DNA from: Chitinophagales bacterium | Lineage (GTDB): Bacteria; Bacteroidota; Bacteroidia; Chitinophagales; UBA2359 | DNA: 64,000 bases | Reading direction: 5' to 3' | Assembly: GCA_041392475.1 (NCBI GenBank) | Contig: JAWKLZ010000001.1 | Location: forward strand, 248,001-312,000 | Shown here: positions 37,266-48,100 of the stretch, piece by piece | Position numbering within the stretch: the first letter of the stretch is position 1 | How the letters are laid out: the number at the start of each line of letters is the position of its first letter | Notes under the pieces: model-generated | The model's input: only the letters and a program-made list of their open reading frames with translations | The model's database searches: none | What the model was told of the DNA's origin: nothing | Translations under genes and position numbers: made by a program

Positions 37266-38729
37266 ATGAAAACCATTATCTTATATTTCATTGGCTTATT
37301 GAGTTTTAGCGTAGCCTTTGGACAATCAACAGCAGATGCCTTGCGATACAGTCAAACCAATTTGGGCGGTACTGCAAGAGGAATTGGCATTGCAGGGGCT
37401 TTTGGCTCATTGGGAGGCGATTTTACTTCAATTGGAGTGAATCCCGCAGGTTTGGGAATTTATCAAAGAGGTGAAATGGTGGTAACTCCCACCTTAAGTT
37501 TTACAGAAACTGAAAGCACGTATCAAGACAATGTGAGTGTGGACAACTACAATAACTTCAATATAGGAAACTTAGGCGTTGTTTTTTCTAATAACAAATA
37601 CCGAGAAGGAAGAAACTGGAAAGCGGTCAATTTTGCATTGGGCTACAACCGTACCCAAAATTTTTACAACCGCAGCATCATCGAAAGTTTCAATAGTTCC
37701 TCTTCTCTGACCGATGCCTATGCTGAAGATGCTCAAGGGATAGCTGAGGCAGATTTATTGGATCAATTGCCCTTCGGTGGAGGCTTGGCTTATTGGACCT
37801 ACTTGATTGATCCAGTTGCAGATACTGAGGCAGATGACTATGTAAGTGCATTGCAGAGTTCGGTCAATCAGCGCGAATTGACTACAACCAAAGGTGCAGT
37901 GGATGAATTTCTGATGGCAATTGCAGGGAATTACAAAGACAAACTTTATTTGGGGGCTACGATTGGTATTCCGATTGCTCGTTACCAACAAGAGAAAATT
38001 TATAGAGAAGAAGACGAAAGCCCTTCAACTGATTTTGAAAGCTTCCAACTTTCGGAATACTTGGAAACAACAGGAGTGGGCATCAATGCCAAATTTGGCG
38101 CAATTTACCGTATTGACGATACCTTTAGGGTAGGTGCATCGGTTCATACACCTACTTTGATGTCTTTTGACGAAAATTTTGACAGTGTGCTTTCTTCTGA
38201 TTTTGTCAGCGATAGTTATAGAGAAGAATCACCCTTTGGCTCGTTTTCTTATGATTTGAAAACCCCATGGAAAGCTATCTTGAGTGCTTCGGCAATAATT
38301 GGCAAAAAAGGCTTCATTTCGGCCGATTATGAGTTCATAGATTACCGAAATATGGAATTTACCTATGACAGCAGCAATAGTGATGACCGTTTGTTTTTCA
38401 GTAATTTGAACCAAGAAATCAACAGCACTTTTCAATCCACTTCCAATATAAGAGTTGGAGGAGAATTGGCTTTGGATATCTTTCGTATTCGTGCAGGATT
38501 TGCCTATTGCGGTACACCCTTTGCGAATGCTGAAAGTGGTACTGCTCGCAAAAATATTACCGCAGGTTTCGGTATCAAAGGAAATGACTTATATGCAGAT
38601 TTGGGCTATGTTTACAGCTTCTATGATGGTTTTTATCAGCCTTATACTTTGAGCAGCGAAACCGTTCCAACGGCAAGTTTGACCAATACAGCAGCTAATT
38701 TAGCTTTGACGGTTGGATTTAGGTTTTAG
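37266..38729 (+). CDS. OmpP1/FadL-type outer-membrane transport protein
   Basis: A 487-residue beta-barrel with a signal peptide (about 1-19, ending AFGQ). The segment LGGTARGIGIAGAFGSLGGD followed by SIGVNPAGLGIY (residues about 33-70) matches the N-terminal hatch region of the OmpP1/FadL/TodX family, which moves hydrophobic molecules across the outer membrane. The C-terminus ends in LALTVGFRF, with the terminal Phe typical of outer-membrane proteins. Substrate unknown. A strong terminator follows. Confidence 0.85.
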   Translation: MKTIILYFIGLLSFSVAFGQSTADALRYSQTNLGGTARGIGIAGAFGSLGGDFTSIGVNPAGLGIYQRGEMVVTPTLSFTETESTYQDNVSVDNYNNFNIGNLGVVFSNNKYREGRNWKAVNFALGYNRTQNFYNRSIIESFNSSSSLTDAYAEDAQGIAEADLLDQLPFGGGLAYWTYLIDPVADTEADDYVSALQSSVNQRELTTTKGAVDEFLMAIAGNYKDKLYLGATIGIPIARYQQEKIYREEDESPSTDFESFQLSEYLETTGVGINAKFGAIYRIDDTFRVGASVHTPTLMSFDENFDSVLSSDFVSDSYREESPFGSFSYDLKTPWKAILSASAIIGKKGFISADYEFIDYRNMEFTYDSSNSDDRLFFSNLNQEINSTFQSTSNIRVGGELALDIFRIRAGFAYCGTPFANAESGTARKNITAGFGIKGNDLYADLGYVYSFYDGFYQPYTLSSETVPTASLTNTAANLALTVGFRF

Positions 38730-38782
38730 AAAGGTGAGAGATAATAGGCTTTAGATGTAAGACAAATAGCTTTTGACTTCAA

Positions 38783-38824
38783 AAAACAAATCCCTTCTCC
38801 AGAATAGGAGAAGGGATTTGTTTT
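38783..38824. terminator. strong bidirectional terminator
   Basis: A perfect 18-bp inverted repeat (38783-38800 and 38807-38824) with a 6-nt loop. Core AATCCCTTCTCC is flanked by A and T runs. It serves the convergent porin gene and coiled-coil gene. Confidence 0.85.
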
Positions 38825-38904
38825 AATCAGACTTTGGAAAGAAATAAAATTAGGTTCATCGAAGTCTTTCATAGACTCCACAAAAATTGTCAAAGAACCA
38901 AAAA

Positions 38905-39879
38905 TTACTTCAATTCAAAATTGGTTTGTCCAATCCAGTAACCATCGTGGTACAGTTCGGTAGTATATAAACCCTTAGAGAAAGGAGTATTTTGAGTCCA
39001 ATACATACAATGTTTCTCACGGTCGCCATTGAAGGCAATCACTGTTTTGGTAGAATATTGTGTTTCATCTCCTGATTCTGTATTCTTAAACACCGTAGAA
39101 CCAGACATTGCCAAAGTCGTTCCACCTGGGCCAATGATCCGAGCTAAAATGTCTTTAGGACCTTGATCTGCAATCGGATTCGGCATCACATCAAAACATA
39201 CACGAATTTTTTCGGTTTGTTTATCATTATTGGTTTCTACTTCTTTACCATTGTTTCTGACCTTGACACCTGTTGCAGAAACGTTATTTAACATCATAAC
39301 CGAACCTCTTTTGACTACTTTTTGCAGTAAGTCTTTTTGTTCAGCCAAAATCGTTGTTTTGGTAGCCAATTCTTGTTTTTCTCCCTCAAGTTGTTGGATG
39401 GTATCTGTTTTTTTAACTACTTCATCCTTCAATCCTGTATTTTCTTGGTTCAAATAAGCATTTTCAGCTACCAATTGATCTAATTTTACTTTGTAGTCTT
39501 TGGAAATAATTCGTAGGGATTCAATCAAGTTTTTAGCTTGACTCAATTCTTGACGTGTTGCATTGCCTTTTCCCAAAAGGTTTTTAATTTCTTGTTTTTG
39601 AGCTTCGATTTCAGATTCCATATTGACGAGAGTAGAATCCAACTCTATGTTTTCTTCTTTGTAGTCGTCTAATTCTGCAATCATATTGTCAAATTCTGTC
39701 TGCAAATCAGCTTTTTCTACTTCTAAATTTTCAATAGTAGTAGTAGTGCTTGTTTCAAGTTTCTTATTGCTGAAAATTAGATAAGCATTCCCAATCAAAG
39801 AAAGCAACAACAAAATCAATAGAATGGGTTGATAATTGGTCTTTTGCTCATTTGAATTAACGGATGTTGTGTCTGCCAT
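38905..39879 (-). CDS. membrane-anchored coiled-coil protein
   Basis: A 324-residue protein with one N-terminal membrane segment (about 18-36, PILLILLLLSLIGNAYLIF) followed by a long coiled coil (about 45-190, rich in Glu, Leu and Lys heptads). A compact C-terminal domain (about 195-324) contains conserved-looking KIRVCFDVMPNP and GLYTTELYHDGYWIGQTNF stretches. Orientation would put the C-terminus in the periplasm. No named domain was recognised. Apparently monocistronic. Confidence 0.7.
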   Translation of the reverse strand: MADTTSVNSNEQKTNYQPILLILLLLSLIGNAYLIFSNKKLETSTTTTIENLEVEKADLQTEFDNMIAELDDYKEENIELDSTLVNMESEIEAQKQEIKNLLGKGNATRQELSQAKNLIESLRIISKDYKVKLDQLVAENAYLNQENTGLKDEVVKKTDTIQQLEGEKQELATKTTILAEQKDLLQKVVKRGSVMMLNNVSATGVKVRNNGKEVETNNDKQTEKIRVCFDVMPNPIADQGPKDILARIIGPGGTTLAMSGSTVFKNTESGDETQYSTKTVIAFNGDREKHCMYWTQNTPFSKGLYTTELYHDGYWIGQTNFELK

Positions 39880-40145
39880 TATTTTGTTTTTAAATTAGAT
39901 AAAAATGGATATGGATTTTTTAGGTATAAATGTTAACTCTGCTAAGGTAAAAATGTTTTATCAAATTATACGAAAAGCTTATGAGAAAACCAATGTAGAA
40001 GGGAATATTTGGATAGTTATTGGATTTTGTTTTCTTCAATTTGTGGTTAAGAAAAACTAAGAAATCAAAAATTCAGCGTTCCTCTGAACTAGTGTTTGTG
40101 AATAGATGTTGGAGAAATATCAAATAAAACCAAAAAGTGCAGGCA

Positions 40146-42551
40146 ATGGAGAATGAAATATTGACGATTCCGAAACAGCAGACGGTTGAAAAAGAACCAA
40201 TTTACCTGTCTTTGGACATATTCAGAGAGCAATTTTTTGAAGATGAGGAAGATTTTCTCTATCATTCTAAGTTTAGTTTATCCCTCTTGTTGGACAAATG
40301 GCGACAAAAAAGTGTGAGTGGCAAGTCAAGTATTGCAGCGGCTGCTACGGCAATGCTTGAAGAGGTAGAACTGGCATTGAAGGATATGGATGCAGAAAAA
40401 AAGATTGCTAATTTACCTGCTTTGAAAGAGGTGATGGAATTGCTTTTTCCTTGTTTTTTCTTTAAAGAACAGATTGGTTTTATTTCAGTACCATTCAGTA
40501 GGAATTTTGTTTTCATTAGCGATGCTTTTCAAAGCCGAGTAGAATCCGACGAATGGGAGGTGCAGTTGACAGGGAAAAATATGGACTATACTTCTGCGAG
40601 GTTTACTTTGGAGGTTGCAGGGGTTATTCTTAACAAGTTTTATGGGCAAGATTTGGAAATGTGTCAAACAGAGATCATGACTTTGAGGCATAAAGAAAGC
40701 AAACTGGAGCGACACTATAAAATCAATAAGGTGACGGATTATGTGCAAGTGAAAGCGGTAAAACCATTGAAGCCCTTGAGTCAATCTCAAATTCAAGAAT
40801 TGCTCAATAATACGGAAAATACGGATCTTTTTCTGCAATGTCTCCCACCTGAAAATTTTGCTTTTGAAGGTTTTTTTATTGGATATCTGACTGATGTGAC
40901 CGATGTGGAAACGTTGTCAAAAATGAAGGCACGACTGGCACAGGATGAAGGGTATATTGAAGTGGAAAATCACCATAAGATTTTGAATTTTTTGGAGCAG
41001 CAAATTTGTTCGTTTATGAACATTCCAAATTTAGAAATCGGCTGTTTACAAATGATTATGGGAGGTTGGCAGGAGCGCACTTCCTGGAGTATTTTTCGGC
41101 ATTGTGAAGGAGATTATTCTATGGAGTTGTTTAACCGTTCGAATGAAACATATAGAAAAGTATTTAAAAGTCATGACCCTGTTGTCGTTGGTGATTTGGC
41201 AGAATTGTCAAATAGGTCAGAACTTGAGAACCTCTTACTTCAAAGAGGAGTGCGTAGTTTGTTGTTGGTACCCTTGATCAATAATGATGGCAATATCAAT
41301 GGTGTATTTGAAATGGCATTGAAGGAGCCATATCGTTTTTCGGAATTGACTATCAATGATTTGAAAGAGATTATTGCCCTGTTTGCGGTGGGAATAGAAC
41401 GTGGTCAACGAGAGATTCAAAAAGAAGCGATTGCTGTTTTACAAGAACAGTTTACTGCCATGCACCCAAGTGTAGCTTGGCGGTTCAACGAGGCAGCTTA
41501 CAATTATATGTTCCGAAGACGTTTTGAGGGCAATCAAGCTGTGATAGAATCCATTGTTTTTCAGGATATTTACCCACTTTATGGACAGGCTGATATAGTT
41601 GGCTCATCTACGTTAAGAAACGATGTAATCTGTGCGGACTTGATAACCAATTTGCAGCAAATCGAAAAAGTATTGAGAGTTTTTAGAGAGAAGTTGTCTT
41701 TTCATTTATTGGATATGCGTCTGCTTGAGGTTAAAACACATTTGGAAAGACTTCAATTAGGTTTTTTTGTCTCAAGTGATGAATCTCAAATTGTAGAGCT
41801 GTTGAAGCGAGAAATTCACCCACTTTTGAAGCATTTGGTAGCCAATCATCCCCAATTACCAACCAATTTACTCCAAGAATATTTTAGCTTGCTTGATCCA
41901 GAATTGGAGATTGTGTATTGTCGCAGAAGAGAATACGAAGAAAGTGTGCGGATATTGAATCGAAAGACAAGTGCTTTTTTGGAGGAAGCGGATCAAAAAA
42001 TGCAAAAGGTGCTGCCCCACTTTTTTGAGAAATACAAAACGGATGGCGTAGAATACAATATTTATTTGGGACAATCTATCCTACAAAAAGGGGAATTTAA
42101 CCATTTTTACCTAAAGGATTTTCGGCTTTGGCAATTGATTAATATGTGTGAAATCACCCGATTGGTTGCCAAAACTGCTCCAACTTTGCCGATTCCGCTT
42201 CAAACTGCACAGTTGATTTTTGTTTACAACAATTCACTCAGTATTCGCTTTCGGATGGACGAGAAGAAGTTTGATGTGGATGGTTCTTACAATGTACGCT
42301 ACGAAATTCTGAAAAAACGCATTGACAAGGCAGTGATCAAAGGAACTGGTGAACGATTGACCCAAAGTGGTAAAATTGCTATTGTGTGGCTGCAAGAAAA
42401 AGACCGTCAGGAGTACATAGAATATCTGACTCACCTCTATATGACGGGATATATTGAGGAGGAAATCGAAGATTTGGAATTAGAGAAATTGCAGGGAGCA
42501 GATGGTTTGAGGGCTTTGCGGGTGACAGTGAAAGAAGAATACCTAAAATAA
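40146..42551 (+). CDS. GAF-domain-containing protein
   Basis: An 801-residue cytosolic protein from ATG 40146; an in-frame GTG three codons upstream is possible. Residues about 280-420 look like a GAF domain (NRSELENLLLQRGVRSLLLV, VPLINNDGNINGVFEMA). No histidine-kinase, response-regulator, GGDEF or HD output motif was found. The C-terminal third is helical and ends with a domain of unknown type. Possibly a ligand-sensing scaffold. Its stop overlaps the end of the convergent deoxynucleoside kinase gene by 9 nt. Confidence 0.7.
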   Translation: MENEILTIPKQQTVEKEPIYLSLDIFREQFFEDEEDFLYHSKFSLSLLLDKWRQKSVSGKSSIAAAATAMLEEVELALKDMDAEKKIANLPALKEVMELLFPCFFFKEQIGFISVPFSRNFVFISDAFQSRVESDEWEVQLTGKNMDYTSARFTLEVAGVILNKFYGQDLEMCQTEIMTLRHKESKLERHYKINKVTDYVQVKAVKPLKPLSQSQIQELLNNTENTDLFLQCLPPENFAFEGFFIGYLTDVTDVETLSKMKARLAQDEGYIEVENHHKILNFLEQQICSFMNIPNLEIGCLQMIMGGWQERTSWSIFRHCEGDYSMELFNRSNETYRKVFKSHDPVVVGDLAELSNRSELENLLLQRGVRSLLLVPLINNDGNINGVFEMALKEPYRFSELTINDLKEIIALFAVGIERGQREIQKEAIAVLQEQFTAMHPSVAWRFNEAAYNYMFRRRFEGNQAVIESIVFQDIYPLYGQADIVGSSTLRNDVICADLITNLQQIEKVLRVFREKLSFHLLDMRLLEVKTHLERLQLGFFVSSDESQIVELLKREIHPLLKHLVANHPQLPTNLLQEYFSLLDPELEIVYCRRREYEESVRILNRKTSAFLEEADQKMQKVLPHFFEKYKTDGVEYNIYLGQSILQKGEFNHFYLKDFRLWQLINMCEITRLVAKTAPTLPIPLQTAQLIFVYNNSLSIRFRMDEKKFDVDGSYNVRYEILKKRIDKAVIKGTGERLTQSGKIAIVWLQEKDRQEYIEYLTHLYMTGYIEEEIEDLELEKLQGADGLRALRVTVKEEYLK

Positions 42552-43181
42552 TCCATGCAATTCCGCCGAAACCCGATTGATGACTTCTCCTAAATCTTCT
42601 CTCTTGTCTGCAAAGTTCAAATCATCTACATTGATAACCAATAGGTTGCCGTCTTTGTAGTGTTCAATCCAATTGTTGTAGTAATTGTTGAGGCGATTGA
42701 GATAATCCAAACGAATTTTATCCTCATAATCCCGCCCTCTGCGACTAATTTGTTTGACCAAAGTAGGCGTTGAAGCCTTTAAATAAATCAACAAATCAGG
42801 TGGCTCAAATAGTGAGGCAATTGTTTTGAAGAGGTTGACATAATTTTCAAAATCTCGCTTCGACATCAAATTCATTTCATACAAGTTGGGCGCAAAAATA
42901 TGGGCATCCTCATAAATCGTGCGATCTTGGATAACTACTCTATCTCCTTCTTGAATTTCAATTATTTGATTGAAGCGACTGTTGAGGAAATATACCTGCA
43001 AATTGAAAGACCATCGGGGCATATTTTCGTAAAAATCTTCCAAATAGGGATTTTTTTCGACATCTTCATAATAGACATGCCAACCAAAATGTTTGCCTAA
43101 TAATCTTGCTAAAGTGGTTTTACCAGCTCCGATATTTCCTGCAATTGCTATGTGCTTGATTCTTTTGTTTCCGTCTTTCAC
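42543..43181 (-). CDS. deoxynucleoside kinase family protein
   Basis: Predicted to phosphorylate deoxynucleosides in salvage. 212 residues with P-loop GNIGAGKTTLA (about 15-25), the catalytic VIQDRTIYEDAHIFA (family DRS-type motif, here DRT), and the lid ISRRGRDYE. The start is a GTG at 43181, preceded by a purine-rich AAAGAAAG; no ATG is available before the P-loop. Substrate (dG/dA versus dC/dT) is not resolvable. Upstream lies a divergent gatC. Confidence 0.9.
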   Translation of the reverse strand: MKDGNKRIKHIAIAGNIGAGKTTLARLLGKHFGWHVYYEDVEKNPYLEDFYENMPRWSFNLQVYFLNSRFNQIIEIQEGDRVVIQDRTIYEDAHIFAPNLYEMNLMSKRDFENYVNLFKTIASLFEPPDLLIYLKASTPTLVKQISRRGRDYEDKIRLDYLNRLNNYYNNWIEHYKDGNLLVINVDDLNFADKREDLGEVINRVSAELHGLF

Positions 43182-43330
43182 CTTTCTTTATTTTTTGATT
43201 TGAGACGGCACAAAGATAAAAAATGCCATTAGATTTTGACCACAGATTAGAAGTATTACACAGATAACACTGATTTTTACTTAATTTTGTGAAAAACACT
43301 TTCTTTGTAGAAACAATTTTTTCTAATAGT

Positions 43331-43630
43331 ATGGACATCAACAACGAATTAATAGACAAACTAGCGACTCTTGCCAAACTGAACTTTGACGATACGGCAA
43401 AACAGAAGATTAAAGAAGACTTGGAAAAGGCATTGACTTTTTTTGAGAAAATCAGTGAATTGGATACCGAAAATGTCGAGCCACTGATTTACATGAATGA
43501 GGAGGTAAATGTGTTTCGTAAGGATGAAGCAAAGCAATTGATTAGCAGAGAAGAAGGATTGAAAAATGCCCCCTTGCAGGATGGCGAATATATTAAAGTG
43601 CCAAAGGTGATTGAGAAGGCTTCTTGTTGA
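43331..43630 (+). CDS. gatC: aspartyl/glutamyl-tRNA amidotransferase subunit C
   Basis: The small stabilising subunit of GatCAB, which converts Glu-tRNA(Gln) and Asp-tRNA(Asn). From ATG 43331 it has 99 residues, the usual size; an in-frame GTG at 43289 would add 14 unlikely residues. Typical features are the N-terminal IDKLATLAKLNFDD, ENVEPLIYMNE, FRKDE, and the C-terminal GEYIKVPKVIE. gatA and gatB are not nearby, as is common in Bacteroidota. TAATTTTG at 43282-43289 is a candidate -7 box. Confidence 0.93.
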   Translation: MDINNELIDKLATLAKLNFDDTAKQKIKEDLEKALTFFEKISELDTENVEPLIYMNEEVNVFRKDEAKQLISREEGLKNAPLQDGEYIKVPKVIEKASC

Positions 43631-43719
43631 GAATGTTTTCTGTAATGTGTTTTATTCCCACAAAATTCTGCTAACTTGAAGCCACAAAAGTTTCCCTCTT
43701 CCTAAAATATTCTTTTTTT

Positions 43720-45045
43720 ATGGCTGATTTCCAAAAAGGCGACAAAAAAATCATCAATGCTTGGGCGATGTACGACTGGGCAAATTCGGTGTATTCACTG
43801 GTGATTACCGTTGCTGTATTTCCGATTTACTACAATGCGATTACAACAACAAAGGACGATGCTGGCAATATTACCTCCGATTTGGTGTCCTTTTTTGGAA
43901 TGGAGTTTATCAACACGGAGTTGCTGTCTTATGTGATTTCCGCCTCCTTTTTTGTGATGGTGATATTGTCACCAATTTTGTCTGCAATGGCGGATTACAC
44001 AGGACGGCAAAAGTTTTTTATGCGGATGTTTTGCTACATCGGTTCGTTTGCGTGTATGGGCCTGTTCTTTTTTACCCTCAATACTTTTGAAGTAGGGATG
44101 ATTGCTTTTGGCTTGGCATCTATCGGTTTTACAGGCAGTATTGTTTTTTACAATTCCTATTTACCAGTTATTGCAGAACCCGAAGACCACGATCGCATTA
44201 GTGCAAAGGGCTTTGCATTGGGCTATGCAGGGAGTGTTATTTTACTGGTATTCAATTTGATGATGATTCAAAAACCCGAATGGTTTGGTATCACCGATCC
44301 AGCATTACCTGCCCGAATTTCATTTTTGTCGGTAGGGATTTGGTGGTTCGTTTTTGCCCATATTCCCTTTCATTATTTGCCGAGCAATGTGTTTAAGAAA
44401 GAAGCAAAGGGAAATATTTTGCTCAGAGGATACGAAGAATTGGGTAAGGTATTCCGCCAATTGAAGGGGCTGCCGAGGCTACGAAACTTCATTTTTGCTT
44501 TCTTTTTTTACAGTATGGGTGTTCAGACGGTGATTTATTTGGCTTCGTCTTATGGCACTAAGGAGTTGGGCATTGAAACAGGTTTTTTGATTTTATCAAT
44601 TTTGGCGATTCAGTTGGTAGCGATTGCAGGAGCTTACTCTTTCTCTCGTTCTTCCGCTAAAATAGGAAATATTCCGAGTCTGATGGTGGCGTGTACAATT
44701 TGGGGTTTGATTTGTATTGTGGGTTATTTTGTGGCGAGTAAATGGCAATTTTTGGGAATGGCGGCTGCGGTCGGTTTTGTGATGGGTGGTATTCAGGCAC
44801 TTTCTCGCTCGACTTATGCCAAAATGCTTCCCAAAACAGAGGATACCGCTACGTTTTTTAGCTTCTACGATATCACCGAAAAATTGGCTACTTCAAGTGG
44901 TACACTCGTTTTTGGGTATTTGATTTACTTGACAGGCAGTATGCGAGCTTCAATTGTGCCTTTGGTGGTTTTCTTCATCATTGGGTTATTCTTTTTGAGT
45001 TTGGTGAGGCGGATTGTAGCGAAGGAAGTGATTAGGGGAATGTAA
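43720..45045 (+). CDS. MFS transporter, UMF1 (Atg22-like) family
   Basis: A 441-residue inner-membrane protein with about 12 hydrophobic segments. The N-terminal INAWAMYDWANSVYSLVITVAVFP is the hallmark of the UMF1 group, and the GGIQALSRSTYAKMLPK loop is also typical. Members resemble yeast vacuolar amino-acid exporters, but bacterial substrates are unknown. It starts 89 nt after gatC, so co-transcription is possible. A weak stem follows. Confidence 0.88.
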   Translation: MADFQKGDKKIINAWAMYDWANSVYSLVITVAVFPIYYNAITTTKDDAGNITSDLVSFFGMEFINTELLSYVISASFFVMVILSPILSAMADYTGRQKFFMRMFCYIGSFACMGLFFFTLNTFEVGMIAFGLASIGFTGSIVFYNSYLPVIAEPEDHDRISAKGFALGYAGSVILLVFNLMMIQKPEWFGITDPALPARISFLSVGIWWFVFAHIPFHYLPSNVFKKEAKGNILLRGYEELGKVFRQLKGLPRLRNFIFAFFFYSMGVQTVIYLASSYGTKELGIETGFLILSILAIQLVAIAGAYSFSRSSAKIGNIPSLMVACTIWGLICIVGYFVASKWQFLGMAAAVGFVMGGIQALSRSTYAKMLPKTEDTATFFSFYDITEKLATSSGTLVFGYLIYLTGSMRASIVPLVVFFIIGLFFLSLVRRIVAKEVIRGM

Positions 45046-45105
45046 AAACGAATACAAGAGTCCAACTTACTGGATTTAAAAATTGAACATAGAGGCAAAC
45101 AAAAA

Positions 45106-45137
45106 GGTGTGCTTGTGTTTTGCTTACTAAGCACACC
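45106..45137. terminator. stem-loop, possible terminator
   Basis: GGTGTGCTT (45106-45114) pairs with AAGCACACC (45129-45137). There is no long T run on the plus side, but A-rich sequence precedes it, which becomes a T run on the minus strand, so it may serve the convergent 1479-residue gene. Confidence 0.5.
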
Positions 45138-45171
45138 CTGTATTTCTACTCAATGTAAATATATTCGGTCA

Positions 45172-48100
45172 TTACCTCGCAATCAAAACCTTCTTCACCA
45201 AAGTTTGAGTGTGGGTTGTGACCTTCAAAAAGTAAATGCCTTCTGGTAAATTCTGTCCATCAAATGTGTGTTGATTTCCCGTTTCTCCATCTTGTATTAA
45301 ATCTGCAACCAGCTTTCCACTAAAATCATACAAACCCATTGCTGCGATATCTTTGGTAGGGCCTTCAATGAATACATCAAACTGTCCTTTGTTTGGATTG
45401 GGGTAAACCCTTATTTGTGTTTCTACATTTTTGGCCAAAGCAGCCAGATTTTGGTACGTTTCCATCAAGTCGGTGTCCGTAGCATATATCGGATGTCCAC
45501 AATTGCTGCGTTGTTTCTCATAGGCAATACTGTTTAACTTTCCTTCCTGTGCTGCAATGTCGGCAGATAGAATGCAATGCCATTTTTCGATGTAAGCAGC
45601 AAAACGGGTAGGCATATCTGCGGGTATCTTCACCAACAAGTCAAGTGCTGCTCCATGTTTGTTTTTCAAATGATAGACCAAAGCTTTTTCGACTGTGTAT
45701 TTTGCGATTGCTTTATCATCAGAAGATTGACGAGCTTGTTTGAGTTGTTGGTCTAAGCCTATCAACAACGCATCGTAATCTGTTGGCTGATTGTCAAGAA
45801 CTGCCTTTCCAAACTGCTCCAAACCGCCTCGAATGTTTGTGATGTAATTGATAGAAGGGGTTTGTTGAAGATTTGCCGATTTTGCACCACATTGTGGATC
45901 AATCTGCCAATTTTTAGTAATAGGAGATATGTCGGTCAGCGTAATCGCCACACTGCTAGTAAAATCTTCTAATTTATAATTATCTCCATATTGTGGAGAT
46001 CCAGGCGTAAACCAAGCATTGCTATTTGCGGATAAGGCATTGTTGGTTCCTGAGGCATCTACAAAACCGTTTAATGCAAAAACATTATTTTCAAAACTAT
46101 TTAAACCCTCATCTATTTGAATATCACTTAGCAAAATACCAGGAGTTACTTCAATGCTGATGAGATTGTCACGTAAATATACATTTCCTTGATTGTTGAG
46201 TGAACTCATATCAACACCCCCCATATTGTTTAGTAAAATACCTATTGAATGGAAATTTATTTTTCCACAATGGGCGTGTATCATAGATGCTCCTACATTG
46301 TGAATACCAACAATGCTGTTGGTTATCGTGCAGTCATTTAGAGATAAAGGGCTGCTTATGCTGCCATCATAAAAAATATTGGTACTGTTATTGTTTGTTA
46401 CGATGGAAGAATTCAGATAACTTGGAAGTGTCATTCCTTCGGCTTCCCAACCAATGCTGTTGTGGTGAAGGTTCATTGCTGTCAAATTGGCTCCTCGGCT
46501 GAGTGTTTTGAGTCCAATATTGCAGTGATGGATTTCAATGTCATTCATGACCGCAGAAGCTCCATCTGCATGGCTTCCTACATAGAACAAACCCACATTG
46601 CCGCCCGACACATTCATGTCATTGAAGGTAGAGCCATTTTTTCCGCTCAAAAAGAAAGCATTGTACTGTCCTCCACCCAATGATTCAACCTGTAGGTCTT
46701 TGAGTGTTGTCAAACAATTGGTGGTTTGTATGTGTACGTTTGTTCCCAACAATACTTTTCCATGTTGCCATGAGAAGGTAAGTGTAGGGTCTGTCCACGG
46801 TGGTGAAAAATAGCTGTTATCGGCTATTTCTATGATTTTGTCCGTTTTTCCAGTGCCTTGAAAGCCAAAGCCTGAATTGGAGTTCATGACGATATTGGGG
46901 TGCGACCAACCTGCTGGACCATTCGGCAAATCGAAACGGACAAATCCATTGCCTGTAAAGGTGAAAATAGCTTGTGGAAGAAGCGTTAGATTTCCTCGGA
47001 TGTCCAAAACAGAATTGTCGCCTTCTAAGACGATATTGGCATTGGGGGAAATCTCCAAATTGCCTCCTCTTTCGATGATGACCTTAGAACCTTCTCGTAT
47101 GATCAAGTTGCTGTTCGCTCCAAGTGTCAAGGTACTGCCTGCATTGACCCGTACTTCGGCAGTCGTAGCGATGCCATTGTCTCCCAAAGTCACAAAACCA
47201 TCGTTGCCAACAATCATATTCATGCCTCCACATAAATCTACTTCAATGTGGGCTTCGGGTTGTGGAAAAAGGTAAAAGGAACTGATAAAAGCTTGTGGGG
47301 TATAAAGGGGGGCGATATCTACCAACACATTGTCCAATTCGGCATTTGCATTGAAAGTTAAACTTCCATTGTTTTCTATCAGCAAGTCGTCGCTCAACCA
47401 AGTTGAAGCATTGGTGGAGTAGCCAACATTAAAACTGGCAAAATTAGTGGCTGTGGAAAGGCGATTGATGTCCAAAGTGAATTCCTCACAATGTATGTTA
47501 AACAAGCCAAAACAATGTTGATGTTCAAAGCCAATTCCATCAGAAGAGAATGCAGTAGCTGGTAGAGATGTTAGGTCAGTAATCCTATTATTATCAAAGG
47601 TCCGTTTGATTTCTCGCCGTTCATGACAGCTTTTTCCATGTATCAAAGCACGATAGTAATCATCTACATCGTGTAGTTTTCCAGTCAATCCTGCATGGTC
47701 AATAATGGGTTGACAAATTTCTTGAAAACTCAACTCTAACTCATCTAATTCTGAACCCCAGCTACCTGTTGCATCGTCATTATGAGTTTTTGCAGTTACA
47801 CTTGGAATGCCATAATCCACCATAGTAGGACCATCGAATAAATCATTGATAGCACAAGCAAAATAGTGCTCAGACAAGTAGCCTTGATCCACATTACCCA
47901 GTGGATAAAATGGATTTACTTCAAATACATGTACCCCTGGAGTACCATTGCTAAAAGTAAATGCATCTCGATCGTATTCTTCATCAACAGAATAAAAGAC
48001 CATATCCAGTATTACTGCAAGGGCATTTGCCCATCCTTCTGTCCAAGTAATACGTGGATTGGATTCTTCAACCATACTATGATTGGCAAAAGAACCTGTG

